DNA of 64,000 nucleotides. It comes from Cellulomonas wangleii (GTDB lineage: Bacteria > Actinomycetota > Actinomycetes > Actinomycetales > Cellulomonadaceae). Below are positions 19,591 to 27,001 of the stretch, piece after piece. The notes beneath the pieces are model-generated. The model was not told the origin of the DNA. It did no database searches and worked only from the letters and a program-made list of their open reading frames with translations. Where the stretch lies: positions 868,001-932,000 of the forward strand of contig NZ_CP074405.1 of NCBI RefSeq assembly GCF_018388445.1. Direction: 5' to 3'. Numbering within the stretch: position 1 is the first letter of the stretch; every line of letters starts with the position of its first letter. The translations under genes were made by a program, and so were the position numbers.

Positions 19591-19755
19591 TCAGCCCTCG
19601 TCCGGTGCGTCCTCCGCCTCGTCGGCACCGGCGGGGCGCGACGGTCCGTCGACGTCCGCCGGGTCCGGGCCGGGACCGGTGTCGGCGGGCGTCCGGCGGT
19701 GCTCGTCGCCGTGCGCCGGCGCGCCGGGGGAGGCGGGTCCGGGGTTCTCGCTCAT
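19591..19755 (-). CDS. Small acidic, Pro/Ala-rich hypothetical protein
   Basis: A 54-residue peptide, MSENPGPASPGAP..., rich in Asp, Glu, Pro and Ala and without hydrophobic segments, so probably intrinsically disordered. I accept it as a gene because AAGGAG lies 6 bases before ATG 19755 and its composition differs from shadow frames, which are Arg-rich here. It is divergent from another small acidic MSE-starting gene at 19967. The function is unknown. Confidence 0.5.
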   Translation of the reverse strand: MSENPGPASPGAPAHGDEHRRTPADTGPGPDPADVDGPSRPAGADEAEDAPDEG

Positions 19756-19966
19756 GCGTCGCTCCTTCGCGTCACGTGGCGCGGCACCGGCGCCGCGCCT
19801 ACCGAGCATCGCCGTCGGGAGCGCGTCGCGCACGTCGGCGAGCGGTGCCGGGCGGGCCGTCACCCGACCGGTCGGCCGGGCCCGGAGCGCGGGCCGCTCT
19901 GGTTGCGGGTGGGCGGGCACCGACGCACGCTGGGCGGACGCAGGCCCGACGACGCAGGAGGCTCCC

Positions 19967-20098
19967 ATGAGCGAGACAGACGACGGCCGACCCGTCACGG
20001 ACGCCGACGAGCTGTCCGACGACGGCGTCGGCGGCACCGCGACCGACGAGCCCAGCACGTTCGAGCCGGAGGAGGACCCCGACGCCACGGAAGGCTGA
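19967..20098 (+). CDS. Small acidic hypothetical protein
   Basis: A 43-residue, strongly acidic peptide, MSETDDGRPVTDADELSDD... ending DPDATEG. AGGAGG at 19956-19961 is well placed for ATG 19967. It has no membrane segment or known domain. Its stop lies 52 bases before the ATG of the LigD-like gene. The low-arginine, Asp/Glu/Thr-rich composition supports real coding; I do not recognise a family. Confidence 0.55.
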   Translation: MSETDDGRPVTDADELSDDGVGGTATDEPSTFEPEEDPDATEG

Positions 20099-20150
20099 CG
20101 CCACCACGGAGCCGCCGGAGCCGCCCGACGCGCTGGGCACCTACCGGTCG

Positions 20151-21722
20151 ATGCGTGACTTCACGCGCACGGCCGAGCCCGCGGGCGCGCCCCCGGCGGG
20201 AGTGGAGGGCACCGGGCGCCGCTTCGTCGTGCAACGGCACCGCGCGCGCCGGCTGCACTACGACGTGCGGTTCGAGATCGACGGCGTCCTCGTCAGCTGG
20301 GCCGTGCCCAAGGGGCCGACGCTCGACCCGGCGGCGCGTCGCATGGCCGTGCACGTCGAGGACCATCCCCTGGAGTACGAGGACTTCGAGGGCGTGATCC
20401 CGCACGGGCAGTACGGCGGCGGCGACGTCATCGTGTGGGACCGCGGCACGTGGGAGCCGTACAAGAGCGACGACCCGGCCGCGGAGGTGGCCGGGGGTCT
20501 GCTGCACGCCGAGCTGTACGGCGAGCGGCTGCGCGGCAAGTTCCTGCTGGTCCGGCGCGACGGCGGCGCCCGCGACGGCAAGGAGCAGTGGCTCATGCTC
20601 CACAAGAAGGACGAGCACGCCGTCGACGGCTGGGACGCGGAGGACCACCCGACGTCCGTGGTGTCGGGACGCACCAACGACGAGGTCGCCGCCGCCCCGG
20701 ACCGGCTGTGGCGCTCGGGCGTCCCGGCGTCCGAGGCGGAGGTCGAGACGCATCCCGCGGCGCCGCAGGTCGACGGGCCGTCCGACGACGAGCTCGCCGC
20801 GCTGGACGACCTCGGCGCGTCGGGCACGTGGGAGGTCTTCGGGCGGCGGCTGCGCGTCACGAACCTCGACAAGGAGCTGTTCCCCGGCCGGGACGACGAG
20901 CCGCCGGTGACCAAGCGCGAGCTGCTGCGCTACGCGGCGCGGATCGCGCCCGTCGCCCTGCCGTACCTGGCGGGCCGCGCGCTCAACATGCACCGCTTCC
21001 CGCAGGGCGCCGCCACCGCCGGGTTCTGGCACAAGCAGCTGCCGGACCACGCACCGGACTGGGTGCCGCGCTGGGACCGGCCCGACGTCGACCCGGGGGA
21101 GTCCACCACCTACCTCGTGGTGGACGAGGCCGCGGCGCTCGTGTGGCCCGCCAACTTCGGGGCGCTGGAGTGGCACGCGTGGACGTCGCGCACGTCGGCC
21201 CCCGACCTGCCGACGTACGCGCTGGTGGACCTGGATCCCGGCCCGTCGACCGCCTGGGACGACCTGGTGCTGCTCGCCCGGCTGCACCGCGACGCGTTCG
21301 AGCACGTCGGCGTGCGGGCGTTCCCCAAGCTCACCGGGCGCCGCGGCATCCAGGTGTGGGTGCCGGTCACCGTCGGCCCGTCGTTCGACGAGACGCGTGC
21401 CTGGGTCGAGCGGCTCTCGCGCACCGTCGGCAAGGTCGTGCCCGACCTGGTGAGCTGGCGCTGGGAGGTGCGTGAGCGCGGTGGGCAGGCGCGGCTCGAC
21501 TACACCCAGAACGCGGTGAACAAGACGCTCGTCGCGCCGTACAGCCCGCGGGCTGCGGCGGGTGCGCCGGTGTCCGCGCCGATCACGTGGGACGAGCTCG
21601 ACGCCGAGTGGCTGCGCCCCGACGCGTTCACCGTCCGCACCGTCCTGGAGCGCGTCGCGGAGCGCGGTGACCCGTTCCGGGGTGCGCTCGCGGGTGACCA
21701 GGTGCTGCCCCCGCTGCGCTGA
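20151..21722 (+). CDS. LigD-like 3'-phosphoesterase plus polymerase protein (no ligase domain)
   Basis: A 523-residue two-domain protein. Residues ~20-170 are the LigD phosphoesterase domain (RRFVVQRHRARRLHYDVRFE, EDHPLEYEDFEG, GQYGGGDVIVWDRGTW), keeping the His/Asp metal-binding residues. Residues ~240-520 are the primase-polymerase domain (NLDKELFP, MHRFPQG, WPANFGALEWHAW, the DLDPG metal motif, FPKLTGRRGIQVWVPV). The usual GLHV near the end of the last motif is replaced by GIQV. The ATP-dependent ligase domain of full LigD is absent, and no Ku gene is in the window. DALGTYRS directly before the ATG is also conserved-looking, yet no standard start codon exists upstream in frame. Confidence 0.85.
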   Translation: MRDFTRTAEPAGAPPAGVEGTGRRFVVQRHRARRLHYDVRFEIDGVLVSWAVPKGPTLDPAARRMAVHVEDHPLEYEDFEGVIPHGQYGGGDVIVWDRGTWEPYKSDDPAAEVAGGLLHAELYGERLRGKFLLVRRDGGARDGKEQWLMLHKKDEHAVDGWDAEDHPTSVVSGRTNDEVAAAPDRLWRSGVPASEAEVETHPAAPQVDGPSDDELAALDDLGASGTWEVFGRRLRVTNLDKELFPGRDDEPPVTKRELLRYAARIAPVALPYLAGRALNMHRFPQGAATAGFWHKQLPDHAPDWVPRWDRPDVDPGESTTYLVVDEAAALVWPANFGALEWHAWTSRTSAPDLPTYALVDLDPGPSTAWDDLVLLARLHRDAFEHVGVRAFPKLTGRRGIQVWVPVTVGPSFDETRAWVERLSRTVGKVVPDLVSWRWEVRERGGQARLDYTQNAVNKTLVAPYSPRAAAGAPVSAPITWDELDAEWLRPDAFTVRTVLERVAERGDPFRGALAGDQVLPPLR

Positions 21723-21782
21723 CGGCGTGCGCTGCCGGTCCGCGCTGACGGCGTGCGCCGCCGGTCCGCGCTGCCGGTCCGC
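21718..21782. repeat. 26-bp tandem repeat at the 3' end of the LigD-like gene
   Basis: The unit GCTGACGGCGTGCGCYGCCG plus GTCCGC occurs twice head to tail (21718-21743, 21744-21769) with a 13-base third partial copy. The first unit contains the TGA stop of the upstream gene. It looks like replication slippage; no function is evident. Confidence 0.65.
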
Positions 21783-21797
21783 GCGCCCGGCGGCTCG

Positions 21798-22955
21798 TCA
21801 GGACCCGTGCTCCGTCCGCCGGTCGCCGTCGCGCCCGCGCCTCTCGGTGCCCGCGTCGTCCGCCGGCGAGGTCCCCGTGCGCCGTGCCGCGGCCTCCCGG
21901 AGTGCCCGCCCGCGCTCGACGTCCTTCTCGAGGCGCGCCTGACGCTTCTCGCTGGCGCGGGTGTCGCGCGGGGGCAGCTGGAGGGTGCGCTCGGCCGCGA
22001 TGCCGGCCTGCAACTCGCGGCCGCGCTCGAGCTCGGCGTCCAGCTCGGCACCGAACAGCAGGGCCAGGTTGGTCAGCCAGAGCCACAGCAGCAGCACGAT
22101 CACGCCGGCGAGCGAGCCGTACGTCTGGTCGTAGCTCGAGAAGTTCGCGACGTACAGGCCCAGGCCGGCGGTCGCGAGCACCCACACGACGATCGCGATG
22201 AACGCCCCGACGGTGATCCAGCGGAAGCGCGGCTGCCGCACGTTGGGCGTCCGGTGGTACAGCAGCCCGACGGCCAGGACCACGAGGAGCAGCACGATCG
22301 GCCACTTGACGACCTGCCACACCGTGACGACCGTCGAGCTGAGGCCCACGGCCTCGCCGACGGCCTCCGCGACCGGACCGGACAGCACGAGCAGCGCGAC
22401 CACCAGCACCGCGATGACGACGAGGACGGCGGTGAGCAGCAGCAGGGCCGGGCGCAGCTTCCAGACCGGTCGACCCTCGTCGACCTCGTAGATGCGGTTC
22501 ATGCCGCGGCTGAACGCGGCGACGTACCCGGACGCGGACCACAGCGCGACGACGAGGCCCAGGAGCAGAGCGAGCCCGGCCGCGGGCACGTCGGTCAGGC
22601 GCTCGAGCACCGGGCGCAGCCCTTCGACCTGCTCGCCCGCCCCGGCGTCGGTCGCCAGGTCGACGATGCCCTGGACCGCCTGGTCGGGGTCGTCCACCAG
22701 CGACAGCACGGACACGACGGCCAGCAGGGCCGGGGCGATCGCCAGCACGGCGTAGTAGGTCAGCGCCGCGGCCAGGTCCGTGCACTGGTCACCGAGGAAC
22801 TCCCGCACCGTGGTCCGCAGCACGTACAGCCACGACGGCTTGTGCAGGTCGGTGGGGGAGTCGGGCTTGCGGGGGTCGTCGGGGCTCGGTGCGTCAGCCT
22901 TGTGGGCGGCGGCACCGGTGGCGTCGTCGGCCGGCGCGGGGGTCGCGGAGGTCAT
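21798..22955 (-). CDS. YihY/virulence factor BrkB family membrane protein
   Basis: A 385-residue integral inner-membrane protein with about six hydrophobic segments. Family landmarks are CTDLAAALTYYAVLAIAPA, ALWSASGYVAAFSRGMNRIY, FRWITVGAFIAIVVWVLATA and SSYDQTYGSLAGVIVLLLWL followed by NLALLFGAELDAELER. The C-terminal ~60 residues form a charged, disordered tail. The family was once misnamed RNase BN; its true role is unknown, perhaps transport or envelope-related. Start ATG 22955 has GGGAG 6 bases upstream. It is divergent from the GH39 gene and shares a 218-base intergenic region holding one of the two operators. Confidence 0.88.
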   Translation of the reverse strand: MTSATPAPADDATGAAAHKADAPSPDDPRKPDSPTDLHKPSWLYVLRTTVREFLGDQCTDLAAALTYYAVLAIAPALLAVVSVLSLVDDPDQAVQGIVDLATDAGAGEQVEGLRPVLERLTDVPAAGLALLLGLVVALWSASGYVAAFSRGMNRIYEVDEGRPVWKLRPALLLLTAVLVVIAVLVVALLVLSGPVAEAVGEAVGLSSTVVTVWQVVKWPIVLLLVVLAVGLLYHRTPNVRQPRFRWITVGAFIAIVVWVLATAGLGLYVANFSSYDQTYGSLAGVIVLLLWLWLTNLALLFGAELDAELERGRELQAGIAAERTLQLPPRDTRASEKRQARLEKDVERGRALREAAARRTGTSPADDAGTERRGRDGDRRTEHGS

Positions 22956-23027
22956 GGGCACTCCCGGTGCGGGTCATGGCAGGAACATCCGTCAGCATGG
23001 GTGACGCGGGTCGTCGGCGCACCTGGG

Positions 23028-23040
23028 CGAAAATGTTTCG
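23028..23040. promoter_or_regulatory. Operator 1, CGAAA-N3-TTTCG palindrome
   Basis: CGAAAATGTTTCG, a 13-base near-palindrome of the kind bound by LacI-family sugar repressors (XlnR/BxlR-type CGAAA..TTTCG sites in actinobacteria). It is 50 bases upstream of the GH39 -35 box and 73 bases before the divergent YihY start. It differs from operator 2 at one base. Confidence 0.62.
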
Positions 23041-23089
23041 GCAGTCCGCCCGCTCCGTCGGGCGCAGCGATTCCGCAGGCCACGCGATA

Positions 23090-23118
23090 TTGACCTGGTC
23101 GGACTGCGCCCGTACAGT
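23090..23118 (+). promoter_or_regulatory. Sigma-70-type promoter of the GH39 gene
   Basis: TTGACC (23090-23095), a 17-base spacer, and TACAGT (23113-23118) form one of the best vegetative promoters in the window, predicting a transcript start near 23125 and a leader of about 50 bases. Operators lie on both sides, the downstream one within the leader. Confidence 0.75.
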
Positions 23119-23141
23119 CGCAGCCGCGACCAGACCGGTGG

Positions 23142-23154
23142 CGAAACTGTTTCG
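23142..23154. promoter_or_regulatory. Operator 2, CGAAA-N3-TTTCG palindrome
   Basis: CGAAACTGTTTCG lies just downstream of the predicted transcript start and just before the ribosome site of the GH39 gene. Binding here would block elongation or initiation. The centre-to-centre distance to operator 1 is 114 bases, compatible with repression by DNA looping. Confidence 0.65.
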
Positions 23155-23173
23155 ATCTCGACGAGGAGCCGGC

Positions 23174-24838
23174 ATGGCCGCGCCGACGCAGTCCGACACC
23201 ACCCGCCCGCTCACCGTGGACGGCGCCCCGCCCAGCGGCCGCCCGATGCACCACGTGTGGAACCAGTGCGTCGGCGCGGGCCGTGCCAACGAGGCGCTGC
23301 GGGCCGACTGGCAGGCGCACTTCCGTGAGGCGGTCGACGTGCTCGGCGCCCGCTACGTGCGCTTCCACGGGCTCTTCCACGACGACATGTTCGTGTACCG
23401 CGGCAACGACGGCGGGGGTGGCGGCTTCGGCCCGCCGACGCCGCTCGCGGAGCCGGTCCACACGTTCAGCTACGTCGACAAGGTCTTCGACTTCATCCTG
23501 GAGACCGGCGCCAGGCCCTTCGTCGAGCTCGGCTTCATGCCGCGCGACCTGGCCACGCAGACCGAGACCCTGTTCTGGTGGAAGGCGCACTGCAGCCCGC
23601 CGACCGACATGGGGCGGTGGGCCGACCTGGTCGCCGCCACGGTGCGGCACTGGATCGAGCGCTACGGCATCGACGAGGTGCTGCAGTGGCGGTTCGAGGT
23701 GTGGAACGAGCCCAACCTCGTCCCGAAGTTCTGGACCGGGACCCGCACGCAGTACTTCGAGCTCTACGAGGCGAGCGTGCGCGCCATCAAGGCGATCGAC
23801 GAGCGGCTGCTCGTCGGCGGGCCGTCCACCAGCGTCTTCGTCCCCGACGACCGGTACGCCGGCGAGTACGAGGACGGCAGCAAGTCGATCGCCACCGGCC
23901 TGGCGGAGGACCCCGACGCCCTCGACTGGCGCCCCGTGTGGGTCGAGGAGTTCATCGCCTGGTGCCACGAGCGCGACCTGCCCGTGGACTTCTTCACCGC
24001 GCACCTGTACCCGACCGACTACGCGGCCACGCCCAGCGGCGGTGCCAAGGAGATCAGCCGGTACGTCGACGCCACCTACGACGACCTGACGCTGCTGCAG
24101 CGCATCGTCGCCGACAGCCCCTACGCGGGTGCCGAGATCCACATCACCGAGTGGTCGACCTCGCCGTCGAGCCGTGACCGCAGCCACGACGCCCTGTTCG
24201 CCGCCACGTACATCACGCGCGCCTACCTGCGCTGCGCGGCGCTCGCCGACTCCATCTCGTACTGGACGTTCACGGACGTCTTCGAGGAGGGCGGGGCCGG
24301 TCTGGGCCCGTTCCACGGCGGGTTCGGCCTCGTCAACGAGCAGGGTCTGCACAAGCCGACGTTCCACGCGTTCCGGATGCTCGCGCAGCTGGGCGACGAG
24401 GTCGTGGCCGAGCTGCCGCACGGCGTCGTGACGCGGGACGGCGCGACCGGGCGCGTCTCCGGCGTCCTGTTCCACTACCCCGACGAGATGGGCGGCCGGT
24501 CCGTCCGTGCGCAGAACAGCTACGCGGCTGCGCGCGGCCTGGCGGAGGTGGGCACGAGCCGCCGGGTGACGCACACCGTCGCAGGGCTGCCCGCGGGTGC
24601 GACGTTCGACGTCGTCCAGCTCGACTGGGAGCACGGCAACGTCGCCGAGGCGTGGCACGCGATGGGCGAGCCGATCAACCTCACCCTGCCGCAGACCGCG
24701 CAGCTGCGGGCGGCGGCCGACGACCTGCTGCGCAGCACGCTCACCGCGTCGGACGACGGCGTCCTGGAGATCGACCTCGAGCTGCCGGCGTGGGCCGTCG
24801 TGGGCATCGTCCAGACGGTGCCGCCCGCCACGTCCTGA
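23174..24838 (+). CDS. Glycoside hydrolase family 39 (beta-xylosidase-like)
   Basis: A 554-residue clan GH-A enzyme. The TIM-barrel runs from about residue 20 (HHVWNQCVGAGRANEALRADW) to ~400 and has the acid/base Glu in FEVWNEPNLVPKFWTG and the nucleophile Glu in IHITEWSTSPSSRD. A beta-sandwich follows. These match GH39 xylan 1,4-beta-xylosidases. There is no signal peptide, so it is intracellular and would act on imported xylo-oligosaccharides. Start ATG 23174 has GAGGAG at 23163-23168. The strong promoter with paired palindromic operators indicates substrate-induced expression through a LacI-type repressor encoded elsewhere; no sugar transporter is adjacent. Confidence 0.9.
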   Translation: MAAPTQSDTTRPLTVDGAPPSGRPMHHVWNQCVGAGRANEALRADWQAHFREAVDVLGARYVRFHGLFHDDMFVYRGNDGGGGGFGPPTPLAEPVHTFSYVDKVFDFILETGARPFVELGFMPRDLATQTETLFWWKAHCSPPTDMGRWADLVAATVRHWIERYGIDEVLQWRFEVWNEPNLVPKFWTGTRTQYFELYEASVRAIKAIDERLLVGGPSTSVFVPDDRYAGEYEDGSKSIATGLAEDPDALDWRPVWVEEFIAWCHERDLPVDFFTAHLYPTDYAATPSGGAKEISRYVDATYDDLTLLQRIVADSPYAGAEIHITEWSTSPSSRDRSHDALFAATYITRAYLRCAALADSISYWTFTDVFEEGGAGLGPFHGGFGLVNEQGLHKPTFHAFRMLAQLGDEVVAELPHGVVTRDGATGRVSGVLFHYPDEMGGRSVRAQNSYAAARGLAEVGTSRRVTHTVAGLPAGATFDVVQLDWEHGNVAEAWHAMGEPINLTLPQTAQLRAAADDLLRSTLTASDDGVLEIDLELPAWAVVGIVQTVPPATS

Positions 24839-24842
24839 CACG

Positions 24843-24876
24843 CGGTCGCGCCCGTCGTCCGCGACGGGCGCGACCG
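24843..24876. terminator. Bidirectional hairpin terminator
   Basis: A perfect 15-bp stem (24843-24857 with 24862-24876) closed by a TCCG tetraloop lies 5 bases after the GH39 stop and 37 bases past the stop of the convergent histidine-kinase gene. It has no T-tract, as is common for actinobacterial terminators. Confidence 0.75.
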
Positions 24877-24913
24877 TCCGTGCGCCGGTGCCGGCCCGCC
24901 CGCTCGCCCGCGG

Positions 24914-26197
24914 TCAGGCGCGTGACGCCACCACGTCGAGGGTGCCGTCCACGCCGTCGCCCGCGGCGCCCGACGGCTCGCGCTCGTCCGTCGGCCCCGA
25001 CCAGGGCAGCCAGGCGTGCACGCGGACGGTGCCGTCGGGCCGCACCCCGGCGTCGAGCTCCCCGCCGGCGAGGCGCAGCCGCTCGGCCAGCCCGGTCAGC
25101 CCCCAGCCGGAGCCTGGCAGCGTCGTCGGCACCGGCCCGGGCACGGGGTGGGTGACCTCCAGGACGACGCGTCCGCCCGGTGCGCCGTGCACCCGCACGT
25201 GCACGGGTGCGCCCGGCGCGTGCGCGCGGGCGTTCGCCAGGGCCTGCTGCGCGACGCGGTAGAGGTGACGGCTGGTCGCCACCGGCAGCTCCGCCAGCGT
25301 GTCCGCGTCGAGGCGGTCCAGCGTGGACGTCACGGGGGACCCCGCCGCGCGGACACCCTCGATCAGCTCGTCGACCTGCGCGAACGTCGGTTGGGGCCGG
25401 GACTGCTCGTCGGTGGCGGAGGTGTCGCGCAGCAGCCCCAGGACCTCGCGCAGCTCCCCGAGCGCCTCGTGCGCGCTCTGGCGGACGACGGCAGCGGTCT
25501 CGCGCACCTGCTCGGGGTCGAGCTCCGCGCGGTACTCCAGCGCGCCGGCGTGCAGCGCCACGAGGGACAGCCGGTGGGCGAGCACGTCGTGCATCTCGTG
25601 GGCGATGCGGTTGCGCTCGGCGGCGCGTGCCCCGTCGCCGCGCGCGTCGGCCTCGCGCCGGGCGATCGCGGCCTGCTCGCGCAGCGACGCGAGCAGGGCG
25701 CGGCGGCCACCGATGAACATGCCGGTCACGACGGCGAGGGCCGTGTTCAGCACCTGCCCGGCCGCCAGGATGCGCAGGTCGTCGGGCAGGACGCCGGCCG
25801 GCAGCACCCACGCGAGGAAGACCCGCTGGCCGACGAGCGACGCGACGAACCACAGCGCGCAGACCGCCGCGGTCTCCAGGCGTCGGCGTCGCGCGGCGAG
25901 GGACACCACGGCGAACAGCACCAGGAACGACGAGAACAGCGAGAACGACCCGGCGACCACGATGATGCTCGTGACCAGGCGCGGGGCACGGTGCCGGGCC
26001 ACGTACGCCACGGCGCACAGCAGCAGGCACGCCAGGTCGACGAGCATCCACATCTCCCCGAGCGGCCCGCCGGGGTACGGCCCGGTCGTCAGGACGAGGC
26101 CGTAGACGACCAGCCCGTTGAGGCTGCTCACGGCGATCGCGACGAGCAGCCGCCACGCGTGGGCCCAGACGCGTCGGGCCGTGCTCGGCGAGTCCAC
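24914..26197 (-). CDS. NarL-type sensor histidine kinase (second kinase of the operon)
   Basis: A 427-residue membrane kinase. Five or so hydrophobic helices fill residues ~15-165. A short coil leads to the HisKA_3 dimerisation domain with ERNRIAHEMHDVLAHRLSLV (phospho-accepting His203), then the HATPase with GSGWGLTGLAERLRLAGGEL. There is no extracellular sensor domain, so signals are probably sensed within the membrane. The start is GTG 26197, two bases after the stop of the response-regulator gene. It is clearly paralogous to the kinase encoded upstream of that regulator, with near-identical stretches through the catalytic half. Confidence 0.9.
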   Translation of the reverse strand: MDSPSTARRVWAHAWRLLVAIAVSSLNGLVVYGLVLTTGPYPGGPLGEMWMLVDLACLLLCAVAYVARHRAPRLVTSIIVVAGSFSLFSSFLVLFAVVSLAARRRRLETAAVCALWFVASLVGQRVFLAWVLPAGVLPDDLRILAAGQVLNTALAVVTGMFIGGRRALLASLREQAAIARREADARGDGARAAERNRIAHEMHDVLAHRLSLVALHAGALEYRAELDPEQVRETAAVVRQSAHEALGELREVLGLLRDTSATDEQSRPQPTFAQVDELIEGVRAAGSPVTSTLDRLDADTLAELPVATSRHLYRVAQQALANARAHAPGAPVHVRVHGAPGGRVVLEVTHPVPGPVPTTLPGSGWGLTGLAERLRLAGGELDAGVRPDGTVRVHAWLPWSGPTDEREPSGAAGDGVDGTLDVVASRA

Positions 26198-26199
26198 GG

Positions 26200-26895
26200 T
26201 CAGACGTCGCCCGCCTCGTGCACACAGATCGCGATGTGCGTGCGGTTGTCCGCCGGCATCTTCTCCAGGATGCGGCTGATGTGGGTCTTCACGGTCGCGA
26301 CCGTGATGAACAGCTCGGAGGCGATCTCCGCGTTCGACAGCCCTCGCCCGATCGCGCGCGCGACGTCCCGCTCGCGCTCGGTCAGCGCGTCGAGCCGCGC
26401 GCGGGCGGCGGTGCGGCGCTCGTCGCGCGGCCGCTGCGTCACCGACGCGATGAGCCGGTCGGTGACCGACGGCGACAGGGTCGTGCGCCCCGCACCCGCG
26501 TCGAGCACGTGCCGCACGATCTCGGCCGGCGGGGTGTCCTTCAGCAGGAACCCGGCGGCTCCCAGCCGCAGCGCGCCGAGCACCATCTCGTCCGTGTCGA
26601 ACGTGGTGAGGATGACGACCCGGGAGTCCGGCTGCTCCGTGAGCAGCCGCTCGGTCGCGCCGAGCCCGTCGAGCCGCGGCATCCGGATGTCCATGAGCAC
26701 GACGTCGGGCGCCGTGCGTCGCACCACGTCGATCGCCTCGAGGCCGTCACCGGCCTCGCCGACCACGTCGATCGCGGGGTCCGCCCCGAGGATGAGGCGC
26801 AGGCCCACCCGCACGAGCGTCTCGTCGTCGACGAGCACGACCCGCACCGTCTGCCGCTCCGACCGGGTCCCCGCCTGCTCCGCCGTCGCCGTCAC
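26200..26895 (-). CDS. NarL/FixJ-family response regulator
   Basis: A 231-residue two-domain regulator. The receiver domain has the acidic pocket VLVDDE and the phospho-acceptor Asp69 in VVLMDIRMP; the LuxR-type helix-turn-helix includes LTERERDVARAIGRGLSNAEIA and VATVKTHISRILEKM. Start GTG 26895 has GGAAGGA 5 bases upstream. It lies between two paralogous histidine kinases in one operon and is presumably phosphorylated by one or both. Target genes are unknown; in such loci ABC transporters are common but none is present here. Confidence 0.92.
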   Translation of the reverse strand: MTATAEQAGTRSERQTVRVVLVDDETLVRVGLRLILGADPAIDVVGEAGDGLEAIDVVRRTAPDVVLMDIRMPRLDGLGATERLLTEQPDSRVVILTTFDTDEMVLGALRLGAAGFLLKDTPPAEIVRHVLDAGAGRTTLSPSVTDRLIASVTQRPRDERRTAARARLDALTERERDVARAIGRGLSNAEIASELFITVATVKTHISRILEKMPADNRTHIAICVHEAGDV

Positions 26896-27001
26896 GTCCG
26901 TCCTTCCGTCGAGCCCGTCGCGAGGTGCCGCGGGCGTGCGTCTCGTGGTGCCGCGTGGAGCGGCGCCACCTCGGGTGGTGCCACGTCCGGTGGCGCCGCG
27001 G

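Noticed and set aside
22952..24841. A 629-codon minus-strand frame opposite the GH39 gene
   Set aside because: The composition is typical of antisense shadow; the plus strand has a promoter, ribosome site and complete GH39 motifs.
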